Positions 35,131 through 44,794 of a stretch of 64,000 nt of DNA are shown piece after piece. Below the pieces are notes generated by a model. That model made no database searches. It was given only the letters and a program-made list of their open reading frames with translations, and had not been told where the DNA came from. Position 1 is the stretch's first letter. Each line of letters opens with the position of its first letter. Source of the stretch: Deltaproteobacteria bacterium (GTDB taxonomy: Bacteria; Desulfobacterota; Syntrophia; Syntrophales; UBA2210); the NCBI GenBank assembly GCA_016933965.1, contig JAFGTS010000043.1:1-64000 (forward strand). Reading direction: 5' to 3'. A program made the position numbers and the translations under genes.

Positions 35131-35215
35131 GAGAATATCGCCTCAGGGCGGTCTCCGTGTATGGGGCCTCCCTGGGTCTTTATACGGAATTATTGAATCT
35201 CAGGAGGAAGAATTA

Positions 35216-36517
35216 ATGGACAATACAGCTCTTGTGGACAAGCGATCGGCATCGCTCGCGAAGTCATTCGCGGGCGGGAAACCGGCCTTTGCGGCATTCG
35301 GAAAAGGCGCCCTTCTCACCGACGTCGATGGACGTGAGTACATCGATTTCGCCGGCGGCATCGGTGTCATGAACATTGGGCACTCCCATCCCAGAGTGGT
35401 CGCCGCCATTCAGGACCAGGCCGGGAAATTGACCCACTCCTGCTTCATGGTCGTTCCCTATGAACCTGCCGTCAGGCTGGCCGAGCGTCTGTGCGCCCTC
35501 ACTCCCGGCTCATTTCCGAAAAAGGCCTTTTTCGTCAATGCCGGCGCCGAGGCGGTGGAGAACGCCGTCAAGATATCACGGTATTACACAAAAAGGCAGG
35601 GGATCATCGTTTTTGACAATGGTTTTCACGGACGGACCCTGCTCACCATGACCATGACAAGCAAGGCGAAGCCTTACAAATTCGGTTTCGGGCCCTTTGC
35701 GCCGGAGATCTACCATGCGCCCTACGCCTACTGCTACCGGTGCCCCTTCGGCCTGGAGTATCCGAAATGCGGAGTATACTGCGCCGATTTTCTGAAAAAG
35801 GAATTTTTTATTCGGTGTCCCGCGGAAACGACGGCGGCGGTCATCGCTGAACCGGTGCAGGGCGAAGGCGGATTCATCACGCCGCCGCCCGAGTATTTCC
35901 CCAAGGTCGCCGAGATCTGCAAGGAGAACGGCATCCTCTTTGTTTCCGATGAGATACAGGCCGGTATGGCCCGGACGGGTGGAAAACTCTTCGCCATCGA
36001 GCACTGGGGTGTCGAACCCGACATAATGACCATAGCGAAGAGCCTTGCCGCCGGCATGCCGTTGAGCGCCGTCGTCGGCAGGGCGGAGATTATGGATTCG
36101 ATCCATCCCGGCGGCATCGGCGGGACCTACGGCGGCAATCCCGTGGCCTGCGCGGCGGCCAACGCCGTCCTCGACGCCTATGAAGAGGAAAACATGCTCG
36201 AAAAGAGCGAAGCCCTGGGCAAAAAACTGTGGGCGGCCTTCACGGGGATGCAGAAGAAATACGAGATCATCGGGGACGTGCGCGGCAAGGGTCCCATGAT
36301 CGCTCTCGAACTGGTCAAGGACCGCGCGACGAAAGAGACCAATGCCGAGGCTGCGGGCAAGATCGCCGCCTATGCCTTTGAGAAGGGACTGATCCTCCTT
36401 ACCTGTGGTCCCTATGCCAACTGCATCAGGTGCCTGATGCCGCTGGTCATCACCGATGAACATCTCGACCGGGGGTTGGCGATCATCGACGAGGCCTTTG
36501 CCTCCCTCGAGAAGTAG
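35216..36517 (+). CDS. gabT: Class III aminotransferase, probable 4-aminobutyrate aminotransferase
   Basis: A protein of 433 residues; ATG 35216 follows AGGAGG and replaces an upstream in-frame start that overlaps the dehydrogenase gene. It is a fold-type I PLP enzyme: NAGAEAVENAVK, GFHGRTL, the Asp in VSDEIQAGMARTG, and the Schiff-base Lys in TIAKSLAAGMPL. The context supports GABA to succinic semialdehyde with 2-oxoglutarate as acceptor. It closes the pathway block and is followed by a GC-rich hairpin. Confidence 0.86.
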   Translation: MDNTALVDKRSASLAKSFAGGKPAFAAFGKGALLTDVDGREYIDFAGGIGVMNIGHSHPRVVAAIQDQAGKLTHSCFMVVPYEPAVRLAERLCALTPGSFPKKAFFVNAGAEAVENAVKISRYYTKRQGIIVFDNGFHGRTLLTMTMTSKAKPYKFGFGPFAPEIYHAPYAYCYRCPFGLEYPKCGVYCADFLKKEFFIRCPAETTAAVIAEPVQGEGGFITPPPEYFPKVAEICKENGILFVSDEIQAGMARTGGKLFAIEHWGVEPDIMTIAKSLAAGMPLSAVVGRAEIMDSIHPGGIGGTYGGNPVACAAANAVLDAYEEENMLEKSEALGKKLWAAFTGMQKKYEIIGDVRGKGPMIALELVKDRATKETNAEAAGKIAAYAFEKGLILLTCGPYANCIRCLMPLVITDEHLDRGLAIIDEAFASLEK

Positions 36518-36529
36518 AAAATGACCGGG

Positions 36530-36555
36530 GCGGCGCCTCCTCGGGAAGGCGCCGC
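36530..36555. terminator. Hairpin after gabT
   Basis: GCGGCGCCT (36530-36538) and AGGCGCCGC (36547-36555) with an 8-base loop; no T-run. The gap to livK (286 bp) shows no other clear signal and no GATGC-N6-GCATC dyad. Confidence 0.5.
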
Positions 36556-36803
36556 ACCCGATCGAAAGGGATCTTTGAAACACGATAAGGCTGTTGCCGG
36601 TATTCTTCCTTGCAGAGGATACCTGTTCGCGCAGCAGAGGGATAAACGGACATAAGGGTTCCGGATATGGCCGGCGGTGCATTGGGCCATGACGATGGCT
36701 CGAGGATCGGCGATGTTGATATGCGCAATCCGGTGCATTCGGATAACCAACCTCTTCAGTGGGAAGGGGCAACTTCACTATAGCTATAAGGAAGGAGAGC
36801 GGT

Positions 36804-38060
36804 ATGAAGAAAGCGAGTTGGTGGCGAAAAGGATTTGTCTGGTTTGTAACCCTGACCTTGAGCCTTGCCATGGTCGTATCGGTGGGAACACCGGCGATGG
36901 CAAAGGAAAAGGTCATAAAGATCGGGAACATTCTTCCCCTGTCAGGACCCTCGGCATCGGTTGGAATCCAGGGCAAGTATGCACGGGAGCTTGCAACGGA
37001 GATGATAAACGAAGCCGGCGGGATCAAGTCTCTGGGTGGTCTGAAGCTCGAGAACATCTATGTTGACAGCAAGAGCGACCCCACCGTGGGTGTCACGGCG
37101 GCGGAGAGGCTCATCAATACCAATAAGGTAAATATTCTGTCGGGATGCTGGAACTCGGCCGTCACCTATCCCTCAACGCAGGTGGCCGAACGTTACGGAA
37201 TTCCCTTCATCGTGCCTGTTTCCGTTCGGAACACCATCACGGAGAGAGGGTTCAAATATACCTTCAGGATCGCCGCGAAGGACGCCTGGTGGACCCGTGA
37301 CCAGTTCGGTTTCCTTGAAGATATGAAGAAAAAGACCGGCGAGCAGCTGACGACCATGGCCTTCGTCTACGAGAACGGCGACTGGGGTGTCGGCATGGCC
37401 GAGTCATGGCGCGAACTGGCAAAACAATACGGCTACAAGGTCGTTCTCGACGAACCCTATCCCAGCACGGCCAGCGACCTGACACCGGTCGTCATGAAGA
37501 TCAAGAAGGCAAACCCCGACGTCCTGCTTCTGACCTCGAACGCATCCGACGCCATTCTGCTGACGAACACCATGGCCGAAATGAAAGTGAAAACGAAAGC
37601 CGTTATCGGAACCGGCGGCGGCCACGCGGACCCGATGTTCCGGAAGAACTGCGGCAAGAACGCCGAATACATGTTCGACGTCGTTGAATGGGAAGCCGAC
37701 CTGAACAAGACCGGCATTCCCGAGTTGAACGCGGAGTTCAAGAAACGTCACGGCTATGACCTTGCCGGTGAGAGCGTCGATGCCTTCGTGTCGGTCTTTG
37801 TCATCGCCGACGCCCTGGAGCGCGCCGGTTCGCTGGACCCCAAGAAGATCAGAGAGGCCCTTGCGGCGACAAAACTGTGCTCGGGCCCCGGCATGATCGT
37901 TTCCTATGACTGCGTCCAGTTCGATGAGAACGGGCAGAATATTAATGCCGGTATCGTGATGGTCCAGTACCGCATGATCGACGGGAACCTGGAACGGGTT
38001 TCCATCTGGCCTGAAAGCGCCGCGAGAGCCGGGTATGAAGCCATATTCCCCATGCCCTGA
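36804..38060 (+). CDS. livK: Branched-chain amino acid-type ABC transporter, binding protein
   Basis: A protein of 418 residues; ATG 36804 follows AAGGAGAG and gives a typical signal peptide ending in AMA near residue 33. The mature protein is a type I periplasmic binding fold (IGNILPLSGPSASVGIQGK). Such proteins bind branched-chain amino acids, but also amides, urea or other amino acids. The neighbourhood suggests GABA, glutamate or a related compound, with no residue-level proof. First gene of livKHMGF. Confidence 0.88.
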   Translation: MKKASWWRKGFVWFVTLTLSLAMVVSVGTPAMAKEKVIKIGNILPLSGPSASVGIQGKYARELATEMINEAGGIKSLGGLKLENIYVDSKSDPTVGVTAAERLINTNKVNILSGCWNSAVTYPSTQVAERYGIPFIVPVSVRNTITERGFKYTFRIAAKDAWWTRDQFGFLEDMKKKTGEQLTTMAFVYENGDWGVGMAESWRELAKQYGYKVVLDEPYPSTASDLTPVVMKIKKANPDVLLLTSNASDAILLTNTMAEMKVKTKAVIGTGGGHADPMFRKNCGKNAEYMFDVVEWEADLNKTGIPELNAEFKKRHGYDLAGESVDAFVSVFVIADALERAGSLDPKKIREALAATKLCSGPGMIVSYDCVQFDENGQNINAGIVMVQYRMIDGNLERVSIWPESAARAGYEAIFPMP

Positions 38061-38162
38061 AATGGGACACGCTGCTGCGTAACATTGAAATGAACGTTGC
38101 CGGGTCCGGCCGGACGAGACCCGGACCCGGCAACCGCCATCATGAATCGAAATGAGGAAACT

Positions 38163-39047
38163 ATGGATGCAATTCTTCAAGCAATCGTAAACGGTACGCT
38201 TACCGGCTCGATTTACGGTCTTGCTGCGCTGGGTCTGACCCTGATCTTCGGTGTCATCAAGGTCATCAACTTCGCCCACGGGTCCTGTTTGATGGTCGGT
38301 ATGTACGCCGCCTACTGGGTGGTCCTTCTGACGGGGGTAAATCCTTATGTGGCCTTGATAGTCGTTGTTCCTTTTCTCTTCTTCTTCGGCTATTTCCTGC
38401 AGGATATCGTGATCAAGCCCGTCCTTGAAGCTCAGAGCGATGTCAGGGAACCAACGGAGGTCATTATCGTAACGACCGGTGTCTGGTATATTCTGGACAA
38501 CCTGACCTTGATGCTCTTCGGAGCTGAATACCGGGTCGTTCAAACGTCTATTTCTGGAACATCCTTCGAGCTCGGCGAGCTTATCGTATCAGCGCCGAAA
38601 CTCTACGGATTCATCGCCACGATCATTGTTTCCGTGGCGGTTGTCTGGTTTCTCAACAGCACGAAAATGGGAAAGTCCATCCGTGCGGCCTCTCTTGACC
38701 GCGAGGCGGCGAGCCTCATGGGAATCAACCAGTACCGGGTGTACAACATCGCCTTCGGTATCGGAACAGCGATCATGGGTGTCGTCGGTTGCGTATTGAT
38801 TCCTTTCTATTATGTCTTTCCGACGGTCGGTGTCATCTTCGACGTCAAATGTTTCATCATCGTCGTTCTGGGAGGTCTGGGCAGCATTCCCGGCGCCCTG
38901 GTGGGTGGTGTCATTATCGGTCTGATCGAGTCTATCGGTGCTCAGTTCATGGCATCAACCTGGACCGAGTTGATCGTGTATGTCGTCTTCCTGGCGGTTC
39001 TCTTCATCAGACCCGCGGGGCTGTTCGGATCAAAGCTGGACTGGTAG
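38163..39047 (+). CDS. livH: ABC transporter permease LivH
   Basis: A protein of 294 residues with about eight membrane helices. The start is set at ATG 38163 after GAGGAAACT. The LivH pattern is clear: YGLAALGLTLIFGV near the N-terminus and VVLGGLGSIPGALVGG in the cytoplasmic coupling loop that meets the ATPases. It forms the channel with LivM. Confidence 0.92.
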   Translation: MDAILQAIVNGTLTGSIYGLAALGLTLIFGVIKVINFAHGSCLMVGMYAAYWVVLLTGVNPYVALIVVVPFLFFFGYFLQDIVIKPVLEAQSDVREPTEVIIVTTGVWYILDNLTLMLFGAEYRVVQTSISGTSFELGELIVSAPKLYGFIATIIVSVAVVWFLNSTKMGKSIRAASLDREAASLMGINQYRVYNIAFGIGTAIMGVVGCVLIPFYYVFPTVGVIFDVKCFIIVVLGGLGSIPGALVGGVIIGLIESIGAQFMASTWTELIVYVVFLAVLFIRPAGLFGSKLDW

Positions 39048-39065
39048 GAAAGGAGACAAACAACC

Positions 39066-40079
39066 ATGAAACGAGAAACACTGGACAAGATACTCAAAAT
39101 TGTGCTGGTAGCCGGTGTGTTCACCTTGCCGCTCTGGATGAACAGTCCCACCTATCTCCAGATCCTGATCCTGCTTTTCTGGTATGCCTACCTGACCACG
39201 TCATGGAACCTGGTCGGCGGCTGGGCCGGTGTGTTGCCGCTGGGTCATTCGGCCTACATCGGGATCGGTGCCTACACGTCAACGGTACTGGCCATGCATT
39301 ACGGTTTGAGCCCCTGGATCGGCATGTTCGTCGGGGGTATACTCGCCTCGATCGTAGGAATCATTATCGGTGTTCCCACTCTGAAGCTCAGGGGAGCCTA
39401 CTTCGCGCTTTCGACGATGGCCTTCGGCGAGGGCGTGCGTGTCCTTGTGGAGAATACGAACAAGCTGGGACCCTTTGCGATCAATGGTCCCCGCGGTATC
39501 TGTATTCCACTGCAGAACGGATTCTGGAATTTCCAGTTCATCAGCAAGGTTCCCTATTATTATATAATCCTCATCATGCTTTGCGTGGCCCTCTTTGTGA
39601 CGTGGTACATGTCCCGGGTCAGGATCGGATACTATCTGAACGCGGGCGGTGAAGAGCCCGAAGCGGCGGAAGCGCTTGGTGTGAACGTCGCGAAGTACAA
39701 GGTCATCGCCATGGCCATCAGTTGCTTCATGACGGGGCTCGCGGGGACTTTTTACGCGCAGATGGCGCTCTACTTTTACCCGAAGGCGATCCTGGGACTC
39801 GATCTGTCCTTTGAGATCGCCTTTATCGCCCTCATCGGAGGCCGCGGTACCCTGGCCGGCCCCGTTCTTGGCGCCCTGGTCCTCAGACCGGTGACCGATT
39901 TCTCGCGTATCTACTTCAGTTCCATACTCCCCGGTCTGCACCTGGTCATATACGGACTGGTCCTGATCCTGGTCATGATCTACCAGCCGAGAGGCATCCA
40001 GGAGCCGCTGAGTAAGGCCTATGACTGGTTTCTTGACAATATGACGGGTACTGCTCGAGCAAAGGGGGTGAAGTCATAA
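39066..40079 (+). CDS. livM: ABC transporter permease LivM
   Basis: A protein of 337 residues with eight or nine helices. LivM marks are WNLVGGWAGVLPLGHSAYIG and, near the C-terminus, ALIGGRGTLAGPVLGAL, the EAA-like loop. GAAAGGAGA precedes the ATG. Its stop codon shares its last base with the livG start, so translation is coupled. Confidence 0.92.
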   Translation: MKRETLDKILKIVLVAGVFTLPLWMNSPTYLQILILLFWYAYLTTSWNLVGGWAGVLPLGHSAYIGIGAYTSTVLAMHYGLSPWIGMFVGGILASIVGIIIGVPTLKLRGAYFALSTMAFGEGVRVLVENTNKLGPFAINGPRGICIPLQNGFWNFQFISKVPYYYIILIMLCVALFVTWYMSRVRIGYYLNAGGEEPEAAEALGVNVAKYKVIAMAISCFMTGLAGTFYAQMALYFYPKAILGLDLSFEIAFIALIGGRGTLAGPVLGALVLRPVTDFSRIYFSSILPGLHLVIYGLVLILVMIYQPRGIQEPLSKAYDWFLDNMTGTARAKGVKS

Positions 40080-40816
40080 TGGCAACAATGCTTGAAGTTA
40101 AGAACGTATCAAAACATTTCGGCGGTTTGAAAGCGGTCGATCAGGTCTCCCTTTCAATAAATGAGGGAGAGATCTTCGGTCTGATAGGGCCGAACGGTGC
40201 GGGAAAATCGACGCTTTTTAACTGTGTGGCCGGCTACTATCCTCCCACGTTCGGTGAGATCCTTTTCAGGGGTGAATCCATCACCGGCCTGCGGCCCTGG
40301 GACATCTGCAAGAAGAGGATCGCCAGGACCTTTCAACTGGTGAAGCCTTTCAAGATGAAAAGCGTCCTTTACAATACCATGGTGGGGGCCTATGTGCGTT
40401 CCACCAATCCCGCCGAGGTCAGGGACATGGCACTGGAGATCCTGGAGGAACTGCAGTTGGCCGATAAGAAGGATGTGCTGGCGAAAAATCTTACCATAGC
40501 CGACAGGAAACGTCTTGAACTGGCCCGCGCGATGGCGACGGATCCCGAGATGCTGCTTCTGGATGAATGCATGGCGGGTCTGCGGCCGAACGAGGTGGAT
40601 GAAACGCTGGATATCATTCGCGGTATTCGGGACCGCGGGGTCACCATATTCGTGATCGAGCATATCATGCGGGCGATCATGTCCCTCTCCGACCGGATCA
40701 CGGTTATTCAGTTCGGCGCGAAAATAATGGAAGGCACGCCGGCAGAGGTTGCCGCCGACGAGAGAGTCATTAAAGCATATCTGGGGGAAAGCTATGTCGC
40801 TGCTGGAAATAAATAA
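40079..40816 (+). CDS. livG: ABC transporter ATPase LivG, atypical signature motif
   Basis: A protein of 245 residues. Walker A is GPNGAGKST and Walker B ends LLLDE. Length and order fit LivG. Two motifs depart from the norm. The ABC signature, usually LSYGQQ in LivG, reads LTIADRKRLE here. The residue after the Walker B Glu is Cys instead of Pro (LLLDECMAGL). The partner LivF has an orthodox signature, so one ATP site of the pair may be degenerate, as in many asymmetric ABC transporters. Confidence 0.9.
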   Translation: MATMLEVKNVSKHFGGLKAVDQVSLSINEGEIFGLIGPNGAGKSTLFNCVAGYYPPTFGEILFRGESITGLRPWDICKKRIARTFQLVKPFKMKSVLYNTMVGAYVRSTNPAEVRDMALEILEELQLADKKDVLAKNLTIADRKRLELARAMATDPEMLLLDECMAGLRPNEVDETLDIIRGIRDRGVTIFVIEHIMRAIMSLSDRITVIQFGAKIMEGTPAEVAADERVIKAYLGESYVAAGNK

Positions 40817-41504
40817 AATCACATGCTTTTACGGGGACGTCCAGGTCATCTACGATGTATCGATGCATGTCGATGAAGGTGAGATCATCAGCATGATCGG
40901 CGCGAACGGTGCCGGGAAGTCCACCATTCTGAAATGTATCTCGGGCCTGATGAAGGCAAAAACGGGAACGATCACCTTTGATGGTCAGCAGGTTCAGAAT
41001 CTTCGCCCGGAAAAGATCGTCGACAGAGGCGTGATACATGTTCCCGAGGGAAGACGGCTGTTCCCCCTGATGACGGTGAAGGAGAATCTTGAGGTTGGGG
41101 CCCACAATCCACGGGCCTATCCGCACAGGGAAGAGACCATCAAGGATGTTTACAAGTTATTGCCGCGCCTGCAGGAGCGCGAAAAACAGCTCGCCATCAC
41201 TCTGAGCGGCGGTGAACAGCAGATGGTCGCCATCGGCAGGGGCATGATGGCGATGCCGAAGATCCTGATGCTTGATGAACCCTCCCTGGGGCTTGCCCCG
41301 GTCTTGATCCAGGAAATATTCCAGACGATCAGGAAGATCGCAGAACAGGGTACGACGGTATTGCTTGTCGAACAGGACGTGCAGCATTCTCTCAGCCTGA
41401 GCGATCGGGGGTATGTCCTCGAACACGGGCGGGTCGTGCAGGAAGGTCTTGGTTCCGAGTTGCTGAACAATCCGAACATACGGGAAGCGTATCTCGGTAT
41501 ATAG
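40794..41504 (+). CDS. livF: ABC transporter ATPase LivF
   Basis: A protein of 236 residues; ATG 40794 lies inside the end of livG (23-bp overlap) after GGGGGAAA. Walker A is GANGAGKST, signature TLSGGEQQM, and Walker B MLDEPSLGLAP, all regular. It pairs with LivG at the membrane. Confidence 0.93.
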   Translation: MSLLEINKITCFYGDVQVIYDVSMHVDEGEIISMIGANGAGKSTILKCISGLMKAKTGTITFDGQQVQNLRPEKIVDRGVIHVPEGRRLFPLMTVKENLEVGAHNPRAYPHREETIKDVYKLLPRLQEREKQLAITLSGGEQQMVAIGRGMMAMPKILMLDEPSLGLAPVLIQEIFQTIRKIAEQGTTVLLVEQDVQHSLSLSDRGYVLEHGRVVQEGLGSELLNNPNIREAYLGI

Positions 41505-41520
41505 CTCACAAACGATCTCT

Positions 41521-41555
41521 TCGATCCCGGCTAACGGGAAGTGCCGGGATCGAAG
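41521..41555. terminator. Terminator of the liv operon
   Basis: TTCGATCCCGGC (41521-41532) pairs with GCCGGGATCGAA (41544-41555): 12 perfect pairs, 11-base loop, no T-run. It starts 17 bp after the livF stop. The remaining 240 bp before gdhA shows no clear promoter. Confidence 0.65.
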
Positions 41556-41798
41556 GGAAAACCGCTTCCCGTGGTCCTGGGGGAATAAGTCCTTTCAGAT
41601 GGATAGGTGAATTATCGGTGATCGTGATCGCTGTTCGCCGGTTTTTACGAAGAAATGCATCTGAAAAATGTATTATCGGTGTTTTTGCTTGCCAACGCTT
41701 CAAGGGGTTGGTAAAAACGCCCCTTGTTCGGCTTCCCACATGAAAAAAAAGAGGGAATGGATCAATATTGAGTACATGTTTCTAAAAGGAGAACAGCT

Positions 41799-43148
41799 AT
41801 GAAAGAATTTATCAAGATGTGTGAGGAGTGTAATCCGGGTGAGGTTGAGTTTTTGCAGGCCGTGGCGGAGGTGGCTGAGTCGCTGAAGCCGGTCATCGAT
41901 CGTCATCCTGAGTATCGGAAGGCGAAGGTCCTGGAGCGGATGGTGGAACCGGAACGGACCATCATATTCCGGGTGCCTTGGGTCGATGACAGGGGTGAGG
42001 TCCAGGTGAACCGAGGGTACCGTATCGAGATGAATAGCGCGATCGGTCCTTACAAGGGCGGGTTCCGGTTTCATCCGTCGGTGAATCTGAGCATTTTGAA
42101 GTTTCTGGGGTTTGAACAGGTGTACAAGAACGCCTTGACCACGCTTCCCATGGGTGGCGGAAAGGGCGGGTCGAACTTTGACCCCAAGGGAAAATCGGAC
42201 CTTGAGGTGATGCGGTTCTGCCAGAGCTTCATGACCGAGATCTTCCGGCACCTGGGTCCGAACACAGACGTTCCGGCCGGTGACATCGGCGTGGGCAAAC
42301 GGGAGATCGGCTACCTGTTCGGGATGTACAAGAAATTGCGGAACGAGTTTACGGGAGTCCTGACGGGCAAGGGCCTTGAGTGGGGCGGCAGTTTGATCCG
42401 CCCCGAAGCGACGGGGTACGGCTCCGTGTACTTCGCGGCGGAGATGCTCGCCACGCGGAACGAGACACTGGCAGGGAAGACCTGTCTGGTGTCTGGTTCG
42501 GGAAACGTTGCGCAGTACACGGTTGAGAAGCTGCTCGAGCTGGGGGCGAAGGTGGTGACCCTGTCGGATTCGGCGGGCTATATTTACGATGAGAGCGGCA
42601 TAACGCGCGAGAAGCTTGACTACGTGATGTATCTGAAGAACGTGGAGCGCGGCCGGATGAAGGAATACGCCGCGAAGTATCCTGAGGCTGTGTATACGCC
42701 GGTGGACCCCGATCTTGATTATAATCCGCTGTGGGATCACAAGGCGGACTGCGCCTTTCCGTCGGCGACGCAGAACGAGATCAGCGGCAAGGATGCCCAG
42801 CACCTGATCGACAACGGGGTATACGTGGTAAGTGAAGGCGCGAACATGCCGACGGCTCCCGCCGGTGTCGATCTTTTTGTGGAGCACAAGCTGCTCTATG
42901 GTCCGGGCAAGGCGGCGAACGCCGGTGGTGTTTCCGTGTCCGGTCTTGAGATGACGCAGAACAGCCTGCGATTGAACTGGTCCCGCGAGGAGGTTGACTC
43001 CTATCTGCTGAGGATCATGAAGAGCATTCACAGGGCCTGTATGGATGCGTCCGAAGAGTACGGGACGCCGGGCAATTACGTGAACGGGGCGAACATTGCC
43101 GGGTTTGTGAAGGTCGCCGAGGCAATGATGGCCCAGGGGATCGTGTAA
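41799..43148 (+). CDS. gdhA: Glutamate dehydrogenase, hexameric GdhA type
   Basis: A protein of 449 residues, the size of the NADP-type bacterial enzymes. Substrate-binding KGGFRFHP, the catalytic Lys in PMGGGKGGS, the FGSGN-type loop (VSGSGNVAQYT) and NAGGVSVSGLEM are conserved. It deaminates glutamate to 2-oxoglutarate or does the reverse. After GabT it would release the amino group and regenerate 2-oxoglutarate. It is set apart by strong hairpins on both sides, so it is transcribed alone. Confidence 0.92.
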   Translation: MKEFIKMCEECNPGEVEFLQAVAEVAESLKPVIDRHPEYRKAKVLERMVEPERTIIFRVPWVDDRGEVQVNRGYRIEMNSAIGPYKGGFRFHPSVNLSILKFLGFEQVYKNALTTLPMGGGKGGSNFDPKGKSDLEVMRFCQSFMTEIFRHLGPNTDVPAGDIGVGKREIGYLFGMYKKLRNEFTGVLTGKGLEWGGSLIRPEATGYGSVYFAAEMLATRNETLAGKTCLVSGSGNVAQYTVEKLLELGAKVVTLSDSAGYIYDESGITREKLDYVMYLKNVERGRMKEYAAKYPEAVYTPVDPDLDYNPLWDHKADCAFPSATQNEISGKDAQHLIDNGVYVVSEGANMPTAPAGVDLFVEHKLLYGPGKAANAGGVSVSGLEMTQNSLRLNWSREEVDSYLLRIMKSIHRACMDASEEYGTPGNYVNGANIAGFVKVAEAMMAQGIV

Positions 43149-43159
43149 CACCGCAATCC

Positions 43160-43200
43160 ATCGGCGGCGGTCCAACCCTGATCTCATGACCGCCGCCGAT
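43160..43200. terminator. Terminator after gdhA
   Basis: ATCGGCGGCGGTC (43160-43172) and its perfect complement at 43188-43200; 13 pairs with a 15-base loop, followed by CTTTG. Confidence 0.7.
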
Positions 43201-43386
43201 CTTTGACTGTGTCGGTTGTGTTCCAGGAAAGGCTCCGGGGCGTTTGATAGGCCGCGGAGCCGTCATGTTTTTCACTATGGCGGAACCTCCAGTCGATGAC
43301 CCCTTCGTGTTCTTCGTGTGCCTGCGTTGAGAATTCGGAATCGACGTTGTTGACTGATGTGAATCCGGGATGTTTGGAGGTTGATC

Positions 43387-44733
43387 ATGAAAGATGTTTC
43401 TGCGGCGGTTCCTGCAATTGACGGGAGTCCCCGGGAGGACTCCGCCACACTGATCGTCGACGGGAAAATGCACCATATCCCCATTATAGCGGGGACCACG
43501 GGGGAACGGGCGCTCGATATCAGCAATCTCAGGCGGGATACGGGCCTGATCACGCTGGACACGGGCTTTGTAAATACGGGAAGCTGCGAAAGCGCCATCA
43601 CTTATGTCGACGGCGAACGGGGGATTCTGCGATACCGGGGGATCGATATCGAGCAGCTCGCCGAACGATCCAGTTTTGTCGAAACGGCATATCTCCTCAT
43701 CAACAATACGCTTCCCACGGCCGATGAGCTTCATGCCTTTTCGGAACTGCTTACCCAGCACTCGCTCATTCACGAGGATATGCTCGATTTCTTCCGGCAT
43801 TATCCGCCGCGGGCCCATCCCATGGGGATCCTTTCCTCCATGGTGACCGCCCTTGCCGCCTTTTACCCGGACCTGCAGGCCGAAACGGCCGTCGAGGGGA
43901 TCAATATCACCGTGGCGCGGCTCCTTTCGAAGATGAGGACCCTCGCCGCTGTGTCATATAATATTTCCATCGGACACAAGGTGATCTATCCCCGGTATGA
44001 CCTGAGCTACTGTGCCAACTTCCTCTACATGATGTTCGACACGCCCGTGAAGAACTATGTCATCGATGCGGACATCGTTCGAGCCCTTAACGTCTTCTGG
44101 ATACTTCATGCCGATCATGAGCAGAATTGCTCGACCACGGCGGTGCGCCTCGTGGGCAGCGCCCGGGTGAATCTCTACGCGGCGGTGGCAGCGGGCATCT
44201 CTGCCCTGTGGGGACCGCTTCACGGAGGAGCCAACCAGGCGGTCATGGAAATGCTCCAGGATATTGAACGGTCCGGTGGTGATATACGGCCCTTCATTGC
44301 CCGGGCAAAGGATCGGAAGGACCCCTTCAGGCTTATGGGATTCGGCCATCGCGTCTATAAAACCTTCGATCCGCGGGCGCAGATAATGGAAAGCATCTGT
44401 GAGGCGGTTCTCAGTAAGCTGAACATCGAGGACCCGCTGCTCGATATCGCGCGGAGGCTCCGCGACGCTGTTGCCGGCGATCCCTATTTTATCGATCACC
44501 ATCTCTATCCGAACGTTGATTTCTACAGCGGCATTTTCCTGCGGGCGATACGGATCCCTCTCAACATGTACACCGTCATGTTCGCCATCGGACGGCTGCC
44601 CGGATGGATCGCACAATGGAAGGAGAGCCTCGACGATCCCAAGCGGAAGCTGGACCGGCCGCGGCAGGTATATACGGGTCCTGAGAAACGGGATTATATC
44701 CCTCTGGACCGCCGGGACCCGGAACGGATGTAA
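43387..44733 (+). CDS. gltA: Citrate synthase
   Basis: A protein of 448 residues; ATG 43387 follows GGAGG by six bases (a TTG two codons earlier is less likely). Catalytic motifs are GPLHGGANQAV with the first His, GFGHRVYKTFDPRA with the second His, and VDFYSGIFLRA with Asp. It condenses acetyl-CoA and oxaloacetate. It is an si-type citrate synthase by length and motifs. Alone between terminators and a small-protein gene. Confidence 0.9.
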   Translation: MKDVSAAVPAIDGSPREDSATLIVDGKMHHIPIIAGTTGERALDISNLRRDTGLITLDTGFVNTGSCESAITYVDGERGILRYRGIDIEQLAERSSFVETAYLLINNTLPTADELHAFSELLTQHSLIHEDMLDFFRHYPPRAHPMGILSSMVTALAAFYPDLQAETAVEGINITVARLLSKMRTLAAVSYNISIGHKVIYPRYDLSYCANFLYMMFDTPVKNYVIDADIVRALNVFWILHADHEQNCSTTAVRLVGSARVNLYAAVAAGISALWGPLHGGANQAVMEMLQDIERSGGDIRPFIARAKDRKDPFRLMGFGHRVYKTFDPRAQIMESICEAVLSKLNIEDPLLDIARRLRDAVAGDPYFIDHHLYPNVDFYSGIFLRAIRIPLNMYTVMFAIGRLPGWIAQWKESLDDPKRKLDRPRQVYTGPEKRDYIPLDRRDPERM

Positions 44734-44794
44734 GCGATCGGCTACCGGCACCGGACATGATAAGAAAATGTGTCTTCCACAGGGGATGTGACGG

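Noticed and set aside
35099-35215. Longer N-terminus for gabT
   Set aside because: It overlaps the dehydrogenase gene, gives no family-like residues, and a strong ribosome-binding site precedes ATG 35216.
36518-36803. A fourth activator-site array before livK
   Set aside because: Several GCATT or GTGCAT strings are present, but none has a GATGC-type half at the N6 spacing.
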